Positions 21,399-31,613 of a DNA stretch of 64,000 nt are shown here, piece after piece. Source of the stretch: Coix lacryma-jobi var. lacryma-jobi (lineage: Eukaryota; Streptophyta; Magnoliopsida; Poales; Poaceae); the NCBI GenBank assembly GCA_009763385.1, contig VDCT01000312.1:310001-374000 (forward strand), written 5' to 3'. A program made the translations under genes and the position numbers. Each line of letters begins with the position of its first letter. Positions within the stretch are counted from its first letter, which is position 1. The notes under the pieces are model-generated. The model was given only the letters and a program-made list of their open reading frames with translations. It was not told where the DNA came from and ran no database searches.

Positions 21399-21950
21399 GG
21401 GCCTCGAGGCCTTGTTCATTTTATTGCTTTGTACAAACACGTTGAATATGAATGGGCCAACTCGTGCTCCATCTTTCATGTTACTTAGCAACTCAAGGTA
21501 GCCTCGACCCTGCCTAGCTCAGGGTCGAGCCTCCCTCGGGGGCTGACAAGGGGGTAAACGCCCCCCCAGACTCCGGAAAAAACGCGTGTTTTCTTTTCAA
21601 AAATTTGACCCTCGTCTCGACTCGCGCCTCGAACGAACTAGCGACGTCCTAAATCCTTTAGTACCTCGAGCCCCAAGGTCGGGGAGCGTCGACTGTAGAC
21701 GGCCGCCTACGCCCCCGGGCTACGGTACCCTACCTACGCCTCCCCTCGAGGGGCTCGCGACGTACTAAAGGAACACAGACTAAGTTAGCAGAAACTCGAG
21801 CTCACGACAAAGAGAAGCGGTCAAACGCATTTGAAAAGAAAACAACTCTTTCCATAAACAAATCACATATACATTCGGGTCTCGACGTACCCTCATTTGT
21901 TTCACAGAATTCTTACAAGGGCCTCGACGCCCAAATTTGGCACGCAGGCC
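21399..21950. other. Spacer between integrase and antisense gene
   Basis: Non-coding. It contains CTCGAG-rich words as in the LTRs and is the convergence point of pol (plus) and the antisense gene (minus). Confidence 0.5.
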
Positions 21951-24900
21951 TCAGTCCTCGTCGGTGCGGTACTCCTCCCCGAGGTCCACGATGGCAGGCT
22001 CGACCTCGACGCCCGAGCTCGAAGGAGGAGGGCTCCCGACACCGCTGCTGGCGTCAGGAGGCAGCACGTCCTCCTCGAAGATCTTCGCAAGCGACGTCCC
22101 CGGCCTCTCCATCTTCTCCAAAATTTTGTCAACTCGGCGGTTGTTCCACTCCTCATCCTTCCCCTCGATCTCGATGAAGCCATTCGCGACAACATGGACC
22201 GGGAAGCGGAAACCGGAGCGAACAACCGCGAGTGTCTGCTTGACGCCGTGATGGAGAGCTCGCCGGACACGGTCCCGTGCGGCTGCGTCGAAGAAGCACA
22301 AGGCGTCGACCAAGGCATCGCCCCGAGCCGTTGCACCTTCTGCCGCGGCAACAGGAGGAGCACCCCACATGGGGCCGAGCCGATCGAGAGAAGAGCGAGC
22401 CCGCTCCGCCACCATCGTCTCGTCTTGGAGCTGGTCCAAGAGAGCCTGGTTTGTCTCACGGAGCTCCTCGACCGTCTTCTCGACCCCTGCGCAACAAACA
22501 AGGAAGAGTGAGACTGCGGCGTAACAAAGAACTTCGAGACCCAAACAAGAACAAGGTGTAAGCCTCACCGTCGCAGTGCTGCCCCAGTGCGGCGAGGTCG
22601 CTGGTCAGGCCCTCAGCACGCTGCTCCAGCCTGCGCTTCTCGGCCAGCGTGAGGAGCTTCTCGGACCTAAGGTCCTCGATCAGCCGGCCCGCCTCTACCA
22701 GGGCCAGATCCTTGCGGATCACCTCCTGCCGCGCCGCCCCCTCGGCAGCTCGGGCGGTGTCGGCGCCACTCACGGCGTCTTCGGCCTCTCTTTCTTGCCG
22801 CCTCCGCTGCGGTCCGGGCGGCGGCGGCCTCGCCACGGGCGTCAGCAGCCTCCTGCTTCGCCGCCTCGGCTTCAGCCCGGGCGGAGGTGGCCTCGCTTCG
22901 GGCGTCCGCGGCCTCCTTCCTCGACGCTTCGAGAACGGCGGCGGCCTCCTCCCTGGATCGGGCGACCTCGCCTCGAGCCACCCGGACCTCCGCCTCCGCC
23001 TCGTTAAGCCGGCTCGCCATCTGGGCGTTCCGGCTCAGCTCCGCGCGGAGATCTCGAAGCTCCGCCTCGGCCCGCTCGAGGGCGGCTGACACCTGTGCGG
23101 ATCGGCCCGCCTCCTCGGAGCAGGACCGCTCCGCCTCCGCCATAAGCACGGCCACCTCCCGGAAGATGGACCGCACCTCGCGCGGGGCCCCCCGCTGGGC
23201 CGACTGCTCGATGGGGACCACGGCAAGGGGCGGGCTCAGTGGGACGGGAAACGGCCATATCGGCCGGTCGAGCTCGATGTCGGGCAGACCCTCCTCCGCC
23301 TCGAGCTGCCCCGACAGCGACCCGCCGCTTGACGGCACGGGCCCCGACTCCCTCCGTCCCTCCGCCGGCGCCTCCTGTTGCGGATCGGTCGAGGGAAGGC
23401 TCGACCCTGGGCCCTCTTCCCTGGCCGGGCTCTCCGGCGCCTTGTCGGCGCTAGCCGGCACCTCGGGCGCCGCCGCCATCGTCGAGCCCGCAGCAAGGAG
23501 CGGCCCCTGCTCCAGCTCGTTCAGGAGGTCCTCCACCGTCGGCTCCTTCTCCGCCGACGCCTCTTCCCCCCTTCTCCCCTCCGCAGCATGGCCCGTGCTG
23601 GTCGGAGCCACAAGGGGCACAGTCCCCTCAGCCCCAGACACCGGCGGGGCCGTGCTCGCCCCAGGCGCTTCCTCCGGAGCACCTGTCGTGGTGAAGGGAA
23701 GGATGGCGCTCCCAGTCGGCACCATCATGGGAGGAGGAGGAGGGGGAGGAGGCAACGCTTCGGCGGGTACGGTGGTGGCAGGCTCGATGCCATGAGCTGA
23801 GGCCCCTGCAATACGAGACGACAGAGAAGTCAGAACCAAGAAGAGTACCTCGACCCCTATGGTCGATGACGACGGCCTCACCAAAATTTGCGACGACCAT
23901 CCGGCCCCCTCGAGCCATGGCAGCTCGGGCCTTCTCCAGCCAAGCGGCCTCTCTAGCGGAGGAAGGTGCCATACCTCGAGGTGCCTGTGCCTCGACGGGG
24001 CTCGAGGCCTTGGCCCGCTTGGACGAAGCGAGGTCCACCTCCTGGTAGGAGCGCTTCCCCCTGAGAAGATGGAGATGGCACGCGTCATTAAAAGCAAAGA
24101 AGTGAAGCCTCACTACCGACGAGACCCAAAGAAACTACTCACCCGAAGCGGCGGCTGGTCTTCTTCCCGGAGTCGCCGGACCCACTCGGGGGCTTCGAGC
24201 CCACCCCGCGGCTCGAGCCCTGCGCCTGGGCCGTCTCCGCAGGGTTGGGATGGGGAGAGGTCTCCCGACGCCTCCCCTGGCTCGACCTCGAGGGAGAGCC
24301 CTCCTTCCGCCCCGCATCGCGGGAGGGCGACCGCACCGCCCTCGTGCTGACGTCGTGGCGCTCGCCCCGGCGCGGGCTCCGGGACCTGCTCCGGCGCCCA
24401 CGCTGGTGGTCGCGCTCTCCGGCGTCCGCCCCCGCGTCCTGGCGGCGGTGCGGCGATGGACTCCGGGGACGCTCGCACCCCTGGTCACGAGATGCTCGGG
24501 GGCTCCTCCCACGACGCTCATGGTGGCGGGGGCTCGACGCCCCATCGTGCTGTCCGCTCCTTCGGGGGCTCGAAGCGCTCTTCGACCCTTCGCGACGGGC
24601 GGGCTCAGGGTCCCTCTCGACGCGAGGGCCAGTCCTCGAGGGCCGGCCCCTCTCGGGAACCCCCGCCTGGGTCGACGCCGACGTCGACTCCTTCTGCGCC
24701 GCGTCGACAGCGCTCCTGGTCCGCGGCTTCCTCACGACAACCGGCGCGTCCGGCGCGGAGCTCGAAGTCCCCTGGGCATTCGAGCGAAGCCTGGCTCGGC
24801 GCGGCCCTCCGCGACTGCGCCCCGCGCGATCCCTTCGCCGGGGGGACCTCCAAGACTTCCTCCTGCACAAAGGAGGGGTCAGCCCCGACGCCGAAGACCC

Positions 24901-26223
24901 CCGCACGTCTCAAACGCGCGTCCATCCCCTCGTCATCATCCTCATCCTCGTCATCGCTCTCCTCCTCCGAGCCCGAGGAGCTCAGCTCTGGGGACTCGTC
25001 TCCAGGCTGGCGGTTGCGGCGAGCCTTCGCCAGCCTCTGCTCCCGAGCCGAGCGACGCAAGTTTTTGATTTTCAATTTCTTCTTTTCGGCGTCCTTGCTC
25101 TCCTTGTCTTTTTGAGCAGAAAGGCGCCTCACCTGGGTATCCGCGGCGTCCTCCCTCACCGGAGGCCTCGACGCGCGAAAGGTAAACGCCCCCTGCGAGA
25201 ACGGAACAGATAAGGAAGATTACGGGAAGAAAGAGGAAAGGAGGGGCTCGAGGGCAACCGGCTCGAGGAAAACTTACCAGGTCAGGACACCCCGTGGCGG
25301 GTGCCATGGCGATCAGGTTGGCTTCCTCGGGACGGAACGTCCCTTGGATCGTGATCGACACCCGGGAGACGGCTTCATTCCGGGACAGCCCGACCTCCGC
25401 CAACCTCGAGCGCCTTCAACCCCTCGAGTGAGGCCTTAGGCCCCATCTCGAACATGAGGAGGGGACGCTCCGCCAGCGGAAGGACCCTCCGCTGGTGGAA
25501 CGCCCAGATGACCGCCGCGACGGTCAGCCCCTTCTCCTCCACCAACTCCTTCATCACCTTCATCAGCGGCACCAGGTGGCGCTGCCTGTCCGACGCGACG
25601 CCCCAGGTCCACTTCTCTGGGCGACGGGTGAGAATGCCGCCGGTATACTGCGGAAAGAGGCCACCCTCGTTCCGCAAGTAGAACCAGTGGTCGTCCCACC
25701 CCGCCTGGTTAGAAGAAAGCTTGTAGCGCAGGTACTCGCGCGGGACGCCGGCCGACGAAGGTCCAGTCCTCGCGGTGATGGCCAAGGAGCCCATACGCAC
25801 GAACCGCCTCCCGCCGGACTTCGAGGCCTTGACGAAGAGCTCGCCCCGGAAGAGGTGGACGAACATCTCCCAGTGCGGCTCCATCTTCAAATATCCCTCG
25901 CACACCGCGGCGAAGATGGCGGCGTGCGAGATTGAGTTGGGGGAGAAGTGGTGCAGCTCCGCCTCGAAGTGGTGGGTAAGCGCCCGCATGAAGCGACTCG
26001 GCGGAACACCGAGCCCCATACGGTGGTAGCGAGTAAAGCTCACCACGTACCCCTCCGGCGGGTGCGGCTCACGGTGGTCCGCCGATGGAAGAATCCACCA
26101 CGCCGGCCCCGCCTCCGGGTTGGGGCGGAGGAGCCCACGCCCCACCAGCGTCTCCAACTCCTCCTGCGTCGTCTTCGATGGGCTCCAATCCTCAGGCGGC
26201 AGCACTTGAGATTGGGCGGCCAT
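21951..26223 (-). pseudogene. Antisense five-exon gene of the gypsy element (putative gypsy type transposon domain plus coiled coil)
   Basis: Minus-strand exons with canonical borders: 26223-25278, 25192-24143, 24060-23849, 23805-22569 and 22486-21951 (stop). Exon 1 encodes a globular part with VVSFTRYHRMGLGVPPSRF and LSSNQAGWDDHWFYL, as in the Pfam family called putative gypsy type transposon (Transposase_28). Exon 2 is basic/acidic with an EEESDDEDEDDDE run and a lysine-rich stretch. Exon 4 holds proline runs, then a long Ala/Glu/Arg heptad coiled coil. Exon 5 is acidic at the end (GEEYRTDED). Frame breaks occur near 25395 and 22795, and exon 2 also needs a frame change. Function is unknown; such antisense ORFs are described for Tat elements. 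Confidence 0.72.
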
Positions 26224-26361
26224 GTCGGCAGCGGCACGGATCTGAGCTGCGGACGGGCGGCCGGGAAGATTTCCAATTGCGAGATTGGGAAGAAGGCGTG
26301 CGCGGGCTACGGCGAAAGTAAAGGCAAAGGCAAAGTAAACGAACCCCTCTCCTTCTTTTGG

Positions 26362-26369
26362 TATTTATA
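26362..26369 (-). promoter_or_regulatory. TATA box of the antisense gene
   Basis: TATAAATA on the minus strand about 140 bp before the ATG at 26223. A near copy (GGTATAAATA on the minus strand) lies near 27330 inside a duplicated promoter-like segment. Confidence 0.55.
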
Positions 26370-26399
26370 CGAAAGAACACCAACAGGAGAGGCGTCCCA

Positions 26400-27646
26400 C
26401 GACGACGAAAAAAGGTAACCGCATGCATTTAATGCGCCCGTCTAACCACGTCTCGAGCCGGATGCAGGGTACACGCGGCAGCTCTCCATTCGCTCCACTA
26501 CCCGGGCCCGCCACGACCGTCGTTCCGGCTTCGCGTCCGCCGCTCTCCCCGGCAGATTTTCGCCTAAAAAGGCACGCCCAACGGGCAGAAGGATTCCCAG
26601 ACGACGGAGGCTTCTTCACAAAGGTAAAAACGGGCCCCGGCCCTAAGCCTCGAAGCAGCGAAGGCTGGCCCTCGAAGAGGGTTCGACAGCCGGCTTCGAG
26701 CACCCGAGTCAGGGACACCAAGGGGCGCCACTCGAGGCATTACTCGAGGGCCAAGCCCTCGAGGCCCCTCACGTGTATCCAAGGCGGGGAGCTCGACGTG
26801 CAGTGAGATCCCCTCGGAGGGAGGCATCGAGCCACCGGGCCCTATCGAATGGACCCGGCACTCCTGCAGACTGAGCGCCCATGCTTTATGAGACCGCCTC
26901 CGGGCCACAGTCGACCCCTAACGAACGGGGCACGAGCTCTCACTTGGATTCCCCGTTACCAGCTCACCGGGAACCTCGATACTCGCCCACTCGGGGTAGT
27001 ACGAGGCATCCCCCCTCGCATCCGATCGAAAGGACTCGCGGGATGACAAGCCAGGGCAATCGGCATGCCGGACAGCTCGAGGAGCCGGCCAGTCGGTTCA
27101 GCCTGGCACCCCTCGACGAAAGAGGGTCTAAAAACTCGGACAGTTGCGACTAATCTCTTTTTCTTATGTGAGCATGAGATTTTCAGGACTCGGATGAAAG
27201 CTCGACCCCCATCTCGCCTGAGTCCTCGAGACCAGGCCCAGGACAAACGCTCATTCTCCGTCTCGTCCGAGCCCTCCGAGCCAAGCCTCGGGCGAAGTCT
27301 CCCGCGGCAAAGGAAAGGTTACCGCAAATATTTATACCAAACCACATTTCGAGCATGATTGACAGGCACACACGGCGCCGCAATTTCCACTCCCTGACGA
27401 CTCCCGCCTAAGAAGGCGCGCCCACTGGGCAGAAGGTTCCCTAACGACGGAGGATTCTTCGAGAAGCCCACGAGGGAGTTCTAACCACTCCCCCATGGCC
27501 TCGGGGGCTACACCCGCGGGTGTCGCTCGCACGACACCCACGGATTCAAATCAACAAGACCCTCGAGACCAGTCAGCTACCCATCGAGATCCCAACCTAG
27601 AGCCCCTGCACGAGTGCAAGCACTCAAACAAGGGCTCGGGGGCTAC
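26400..27646. other. 3' non-coding region of the gypsy element with a duplicated segment and polypurine tract
   Basis: 26405-26625 and 27310-27470 share GGTTACCGCA, GGCACGCCCAACGGGCAGAAGG/GGCGCGCCCACTGGGCAGAAGG and GACGACGGAGG. The polypurine tract AGGGCTCGGGGGCTAC ends at 27646, directly before the 3' LTR. No plus-strand gene is seen. Confidence 0.6.
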
Positions 27647-28678
27647 TGTCGGTGGTACAAAAAAGGGGGTACCCCCAATTAACGCAAACGGGCGAACCGC
27701 TCTATCTCCGTCTCGCCCGAGCCCTCCCAGCCAGGCCTCGGGCGAACGCGCTCCCACACCTCGAGCCTTAACGCACGGACCTCGAGCTGTACAGACAGCC
27801 GTACCAGCCCATACCACGCACTTAATGCCTTCACCTACTCCGGTCATGTCCACTGGTGCCCAGCACGTACCACAGTAACTCGGTGTAAAGGTCAAGTCTC
27901 GTTTTCACCACAAGCATGGGCAAAAGGGCACCAGTACAGCACTGTTCGGCCATGCCATGCACTGTAACCCCTCGAGGCCGGCTACGCGCGCCTCGAGCCA
28001 TGCACTGTAACCCCTCGAGGCCGGCTACGCGCGCCTCGAGCCATGCACTGTAACACCTTGAGGCAGGCTCCGCGCCCCTCGAGCCCTCGAGGCCGGCACC
28101 GTGCCCCTCGAGCCCTGACAAGCTCTCTCATGCTATTGAAGGACAGGTACCCCAAGACCCGGAGGGACCGCGCTGTGTCCTGTACGTTCCGGGATGGGCG
28201 CTGTACGACTTCCACGACGCCACGTCTCCACGTCCGCGCCCGGGATGGAGGCCACGCTCCAAGGACGCCTCAACAGCAGCACCCACGTCGGCTCCAGTGG
28301 CCCCGACAAGACAGAATTCCTACCCTTCGCCATATCGAACGCTGTTCATGACACCCTTATGTAACCCCGGCCTCCCCTTGCTCTATAAAAGGAGACACCG
28401 GGGCCCTCGTTTAAGGGGACGCAACTCCGAGAGACAACGCGTCAGTCCACCCACACATTCGAGTCCGGACTCCGGTCCACGCTCACTGAGCTTGTATTCG
28501 CCCCTGTACAAGCACTTAGGTGCAAGTAATACAAGAACCTCCTCCCCCCGCTGGACGTAGGGTTTTCTTTGCCCGAACCAGGATAAATCCTTGTGTCATC
28601 TTGCATCACCATCCAGGAAGAGAAGCACGCGATCATATTACTCGTTGGTGTCATACCCCCGGGTTCGAAACACCGACA
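27647..28678 (+). repeat. 3' LTR of the gypsy element
   Basis: Starts TGTCGGTGGTAC and ends CACCGACA; 1032 bp. TATAAAA is at 28384-28390. Confidence 0.92.
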
Positions 28679-30496
28679 ATATGTGAAGGCTTTGTAGCAG
28701 TTCCTGATTCATCATAAATGTTTGCTAAGGGACTAGCAAAAGGTAAGCTTGGGGGAATTGTTGACACTAGTTAACTATCATAATTAAGAGATAAATAAAT
28801 ATGAAAAGGGCAAGAATTTGATCACCAACAAAGGTTTAGGGTTTCAATTGACAATATTCCACGAGTTTTGGTGAGTTATGATTCTGCAGGGACTAAACTG
28901 GGAAATCGGCACCGATAACTTCCCATAGAAGGAAACCGTCGGGAAATAACGCAACCGCCACGTCAGGATACTTCTAGAAGACTCCAGAGGACGTAAGAAG
29001 ACACCACAAGGAAGGGCAGCACAGGAGGCTTACCTGTGGGACCGACCGGTCCCATAGGGCCCACCGGTCGGTCGGCCACGGAGGCCCCGCGCTTTCGTCT
29101 TCTGCAAGCTACTTCCACCGACCTCCAGGATGCATCTCGACCGTACCTCAAGTCGGTTTGATCCAAGGGCCACGGTTCATCGCCCAGGGCTATAAAAACA
29201 GCCCCCTGACCCCCTCTCCAGGCAATAGGGCATCAGGCAATACATTCATCAGGGTTAGATCAATCAGAAGGAGATCAATCGGAGGCTTTAGGACTACATC
29301 CACCTAGATTAGTAGATAGAATAGGATTAGAGGAGGCAAGTTTCGCTTGGATTCCTGATCTAGTCACGAGAAGGCTCGGTAAACCCAAGATCTTCTCTCT
29401 TGTATTAACATTATGGATCTATTTCATAATTGCTCTTCTAGTTCATCATTGTTCTTCATTGTTTATGTTCTAGTTCATCATCTAGTTCATGTTCATCGTC
29501 TAGTTCATTATCTAGTTCATAATCTTGTTCTAGTTCATGTTCTAGTTCGTACTTTAGTTCTTCTCGATGATCTAATTCACCTTATTGTTCACCATCGTGT
29601 TCTAGATAGCAATACAATTGATATGATTAAGACATCAATGATTATATTCTTAGTTATAATGCTTATAGTCTGCTTTGATTATATATTTGGCATAGATAGT
29701 TCATCTTTATGTTTATACTCATGTTCGTATAGCGCTCATCTTAAAGTACAACGGGTGGGTGATGAATGCTGTGTAGGCACGGTGCCTATACATTATTTAT
29801 CTGCGAATACGTCCTATGTTCCGGATAGAGTGGTAGATCGCGGGTGTGACAGACCTGTTGAGTCCTCTATATTCCACCTCCCGAATATAGTGTTCAGTAT
29901 GGCTCAGTTAACTCATGGTTTAAGAGTTACTTTGTTTGACACCTTAACTTTGGAGTTGTCTCTTGATTATAAATATGATGTGACTTAGCCAATGATTGTC
30001 AAATATAATTGCACTAATCAATGTATGCTATAACTTGTAATTAGAATAACTTAGGAATGTTCCTTATTAATACTTGTTCTAATCATCACTTGCTAGGCAG
30101 TACTGTTCTAAGTTTATCCTTGATTGATCTGATCTCTGCTATCCTTTATCAATTATTTATCATATCATTTACTCTGTAACCTGATTCCTGTTCAAAGTAA
30201 TTAGTGTGTTATCAGTCTTACTATAAGTGTGTGCCATATTAAATGCTGTTAAGTCCTTACAATACCATCATATCTTGAATTGATTAGTTTCTAGGCTAAA
30301 ATATAAATAACGATACCTGAGACTAGCTTGGGTGAAATGCTTCTACAACGGGTATGTTTATCTGTGCGCTTGCAGGTAAATATCTATCTCTTAAATCTAG
30401 TGCCTTGATATAATTACATTGCTAGCTTCATGTTGGGGATGACAACTTGACGTTAAGTGGAGTTAGTAGTGTCCCGTACACTCTTTGGTGCTTTCA
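28679..30496 (+). mobile_element. 3' end of a second LTR retrotransposon (polypurine tract and LTR)
   Basis: 28679-28758 is the last internal DNA, ending in the polypurine tract AAGCTTGGGGGAAT. The LTR then runs from TGTTGACACTAG (28759) to TGCTTTCA (30496), about 1.7 kb. A TATAAAA box at about 29191 is followed by a leader. A palindromic GGACCGACCGGTCCC/CACCGGTCGGTCGG pair lies at 29040-29080. No primer-binding site follows the right end, so this is the 3' LTR. The rest of the element is gone, replaced on the left by the gypsy 3' LTR. The 29413-29988 frame is low-complexity repeats of TAGTTCAT and not a gene. Confidence 0.6.
29191..29197 (+). promoter_or_regulatory. TATA box in the second LTR
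   Basis: TATAAAA in GGGCTATAAAAACAGCCCC. Confidence 0.6.
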
Positions 30497-30707
30497 CTAG
30501 TTTATTATTTTATGTGGCTCATTCTTAGAGTGAATCCATTAAGGAGTGTCAACAAGGGGGGTGTTAATATGTATAGACATATGTGGCTTTCTCTATCTTC
30601 TCTCTTTGTGACCCATGAAGGCCTTATGACCCATTTGGCCTATACTTGTATATACACTTGTAACCCTAGCCTGAATGGATAAGGTGTGAGGTCATTCTTC
30701 TCTAACA
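30497..30707 (+). mobile_element. 3' end of a third LTR element with a short (146-bp) LTR, probably copia
   Basis: The polypurine tract AACAAGGGGGG (about 30551-30561) precedes an LTR from TGTTAATATG (30562) to TCTAACA (30707) with perfect 5-bp inverted ends TGTTA/TAACA. A TATA-like run and CTTGTAACCCTAGCC lie inside, as in short copia LTRs. Internal DNA upstream is truncated. Confidence 0.6.
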
Positions 30708-30731
30708 AATATGACACTATATTGATGAATA

Positions 30732-30970
30732 CTCCCTCCGGCCTGATTTACCCGACGTACAAGGCCTAATCACAGATACCAAGACGTTTACTAAAGTACG
30801 CGAAGACTATTAACTCACTAGCGAGTGCATGCCTGACGGACGATGCCATCTTCCTCAGTGACCAGTGCATGCAGCCCCCCCTCTCACTAGCTAGCGCATG
30901 TTCGGTGCACCTGCTATTGTGGTCAAATGAAAAAAATAAGTGTACACCGGATAAATTGGACCGGAGGGAG
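30732..30970. mobile_element. Stowaway-like MITE
   Basis: Inverted ends CTCCCTCCGGCC and GGACCGGAGGGAG, TA duplication at 30730-30731 and 30971-30972; 239 bp. Confidence 0.85.
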
Positions 30971-31220
30971 TAGAGATAGTTTTATAGGGATAAAACTCTT
31001 TTTCACTGTTTCTGAAATATGAAGGTGTTGAAAACTGAGATATTAACTACGAGCATGAGCATGACCTAAGATTTTTTTAAATTTTCTGTAATATGCATGG
31101 TAAACATCTTAAGTGAAGCGCATCGAGAGCAATGCGCAACCAACGGACACAGGGACCAAAGCAGCTTGCATTCTGCATTGGGACTATACATACATTGGGA
31201 CTAGACATACATAGGGAGTG

Positions 31221-31311
31221 CTCCCTCCGTCCCTAAATAAGTGTCGTCCAGAAAATGTGTCTGTGACAGAAACACGGATTTCTAGAGACACTTATTTTGG
31301 GACGGAGGGAG
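31221..31311. mobile_element. Short Stowaway-like MITE upstream of the first DUF674 gene
   Basis: CTCCCTCCGTCCCTAAATAAGTGTCG and its inverted partner ending GGGACGGAGGGAG form a 91-bp element about 300 bp before the ATG. The right flank is TA, the left is mutated. Confidence 0.85.
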
Positions 31312-31613
31312 TACGTACTACTATGCAAGTCGTATCGGTTCTTGAGCAACAATGCAGCGTGCGGTGTGCGGAGCATTTTCTGCAAAGCCTTCATTGCAGC
31401 CTACTGCCCTGCATCGGGACCGCACGATAATAAACGTTCGGTCCATCTTAATTAATCACGGATACTTCCCAATGAACGGCGGTGTGCATATTTTCTGCAA
31501 AGCCTTCATTGCAGCTCGCTCAGCATGTCTATACAAAGGCCACCCCCTCATGGATGTATCAGCAGCTCACCCCATAGCCGAAACACATCAGTAACGTACA
31601 CTAGCACCAGACG
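31312..31613 (+). promoter_or_regulatory. Promoter and leader of the first DUF674 gene
   Basis: TATACAAA at about 31530 lies 80 bp before the ATG. TTTTCTGCAAAGCCTTCATTGCAGC occurs twice (about 31376 and 31491), a local duplication of around 115 bp. Just upstream, GCATTGGGACT resembles a motif upstream of the third DUF674 gene (about 53850). Confidence 0.45.

Larger units (their letters stand above)
13758..28678 (+). mobile_element. Tat-lineage Ty3/gypsy LTR retrotransposon, 14.9 kb, decayed, with an antisense gene
   Basis: Two LTRs (13758-14798 and 27647-28678) with TG...CA ends bound a full internal region: primer-binding site, gag, protease, reverse transcriptase, RNase H, a second RNase H and integrase, then about 6 kb of 3' DNA carrying a gene on the opposite strand. 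The second (archaeal-type) RNase H and the antisense extra ORF are known traits of the Tat lineage (Grande/RIRE2-like grass elements). Gag, pol and the antisense gene all carry frame breaks, so the copy is not autonomous. Flanks do not match: CCTTT on the left, ATATG on the right, and the left flank is CACTA element B while the right is another LTR element. Confidence 0.92.

Noticed and set aside
22887..23795. A 302-codon plus-strand open frame, and other long plus-strand frames at 24245-25213
   Set aside because: They mirror the GC-rich exons of the antisense gene, have biased Ser/Ala/Arg composition, no domain and no fitting splice sites on the plus strand.
29413..29988. 191-codon frame in the second LTR
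   Set aside because: Its first half is translated from TAGTTCAT-type simple repeats inside an LTR; no protein motif.
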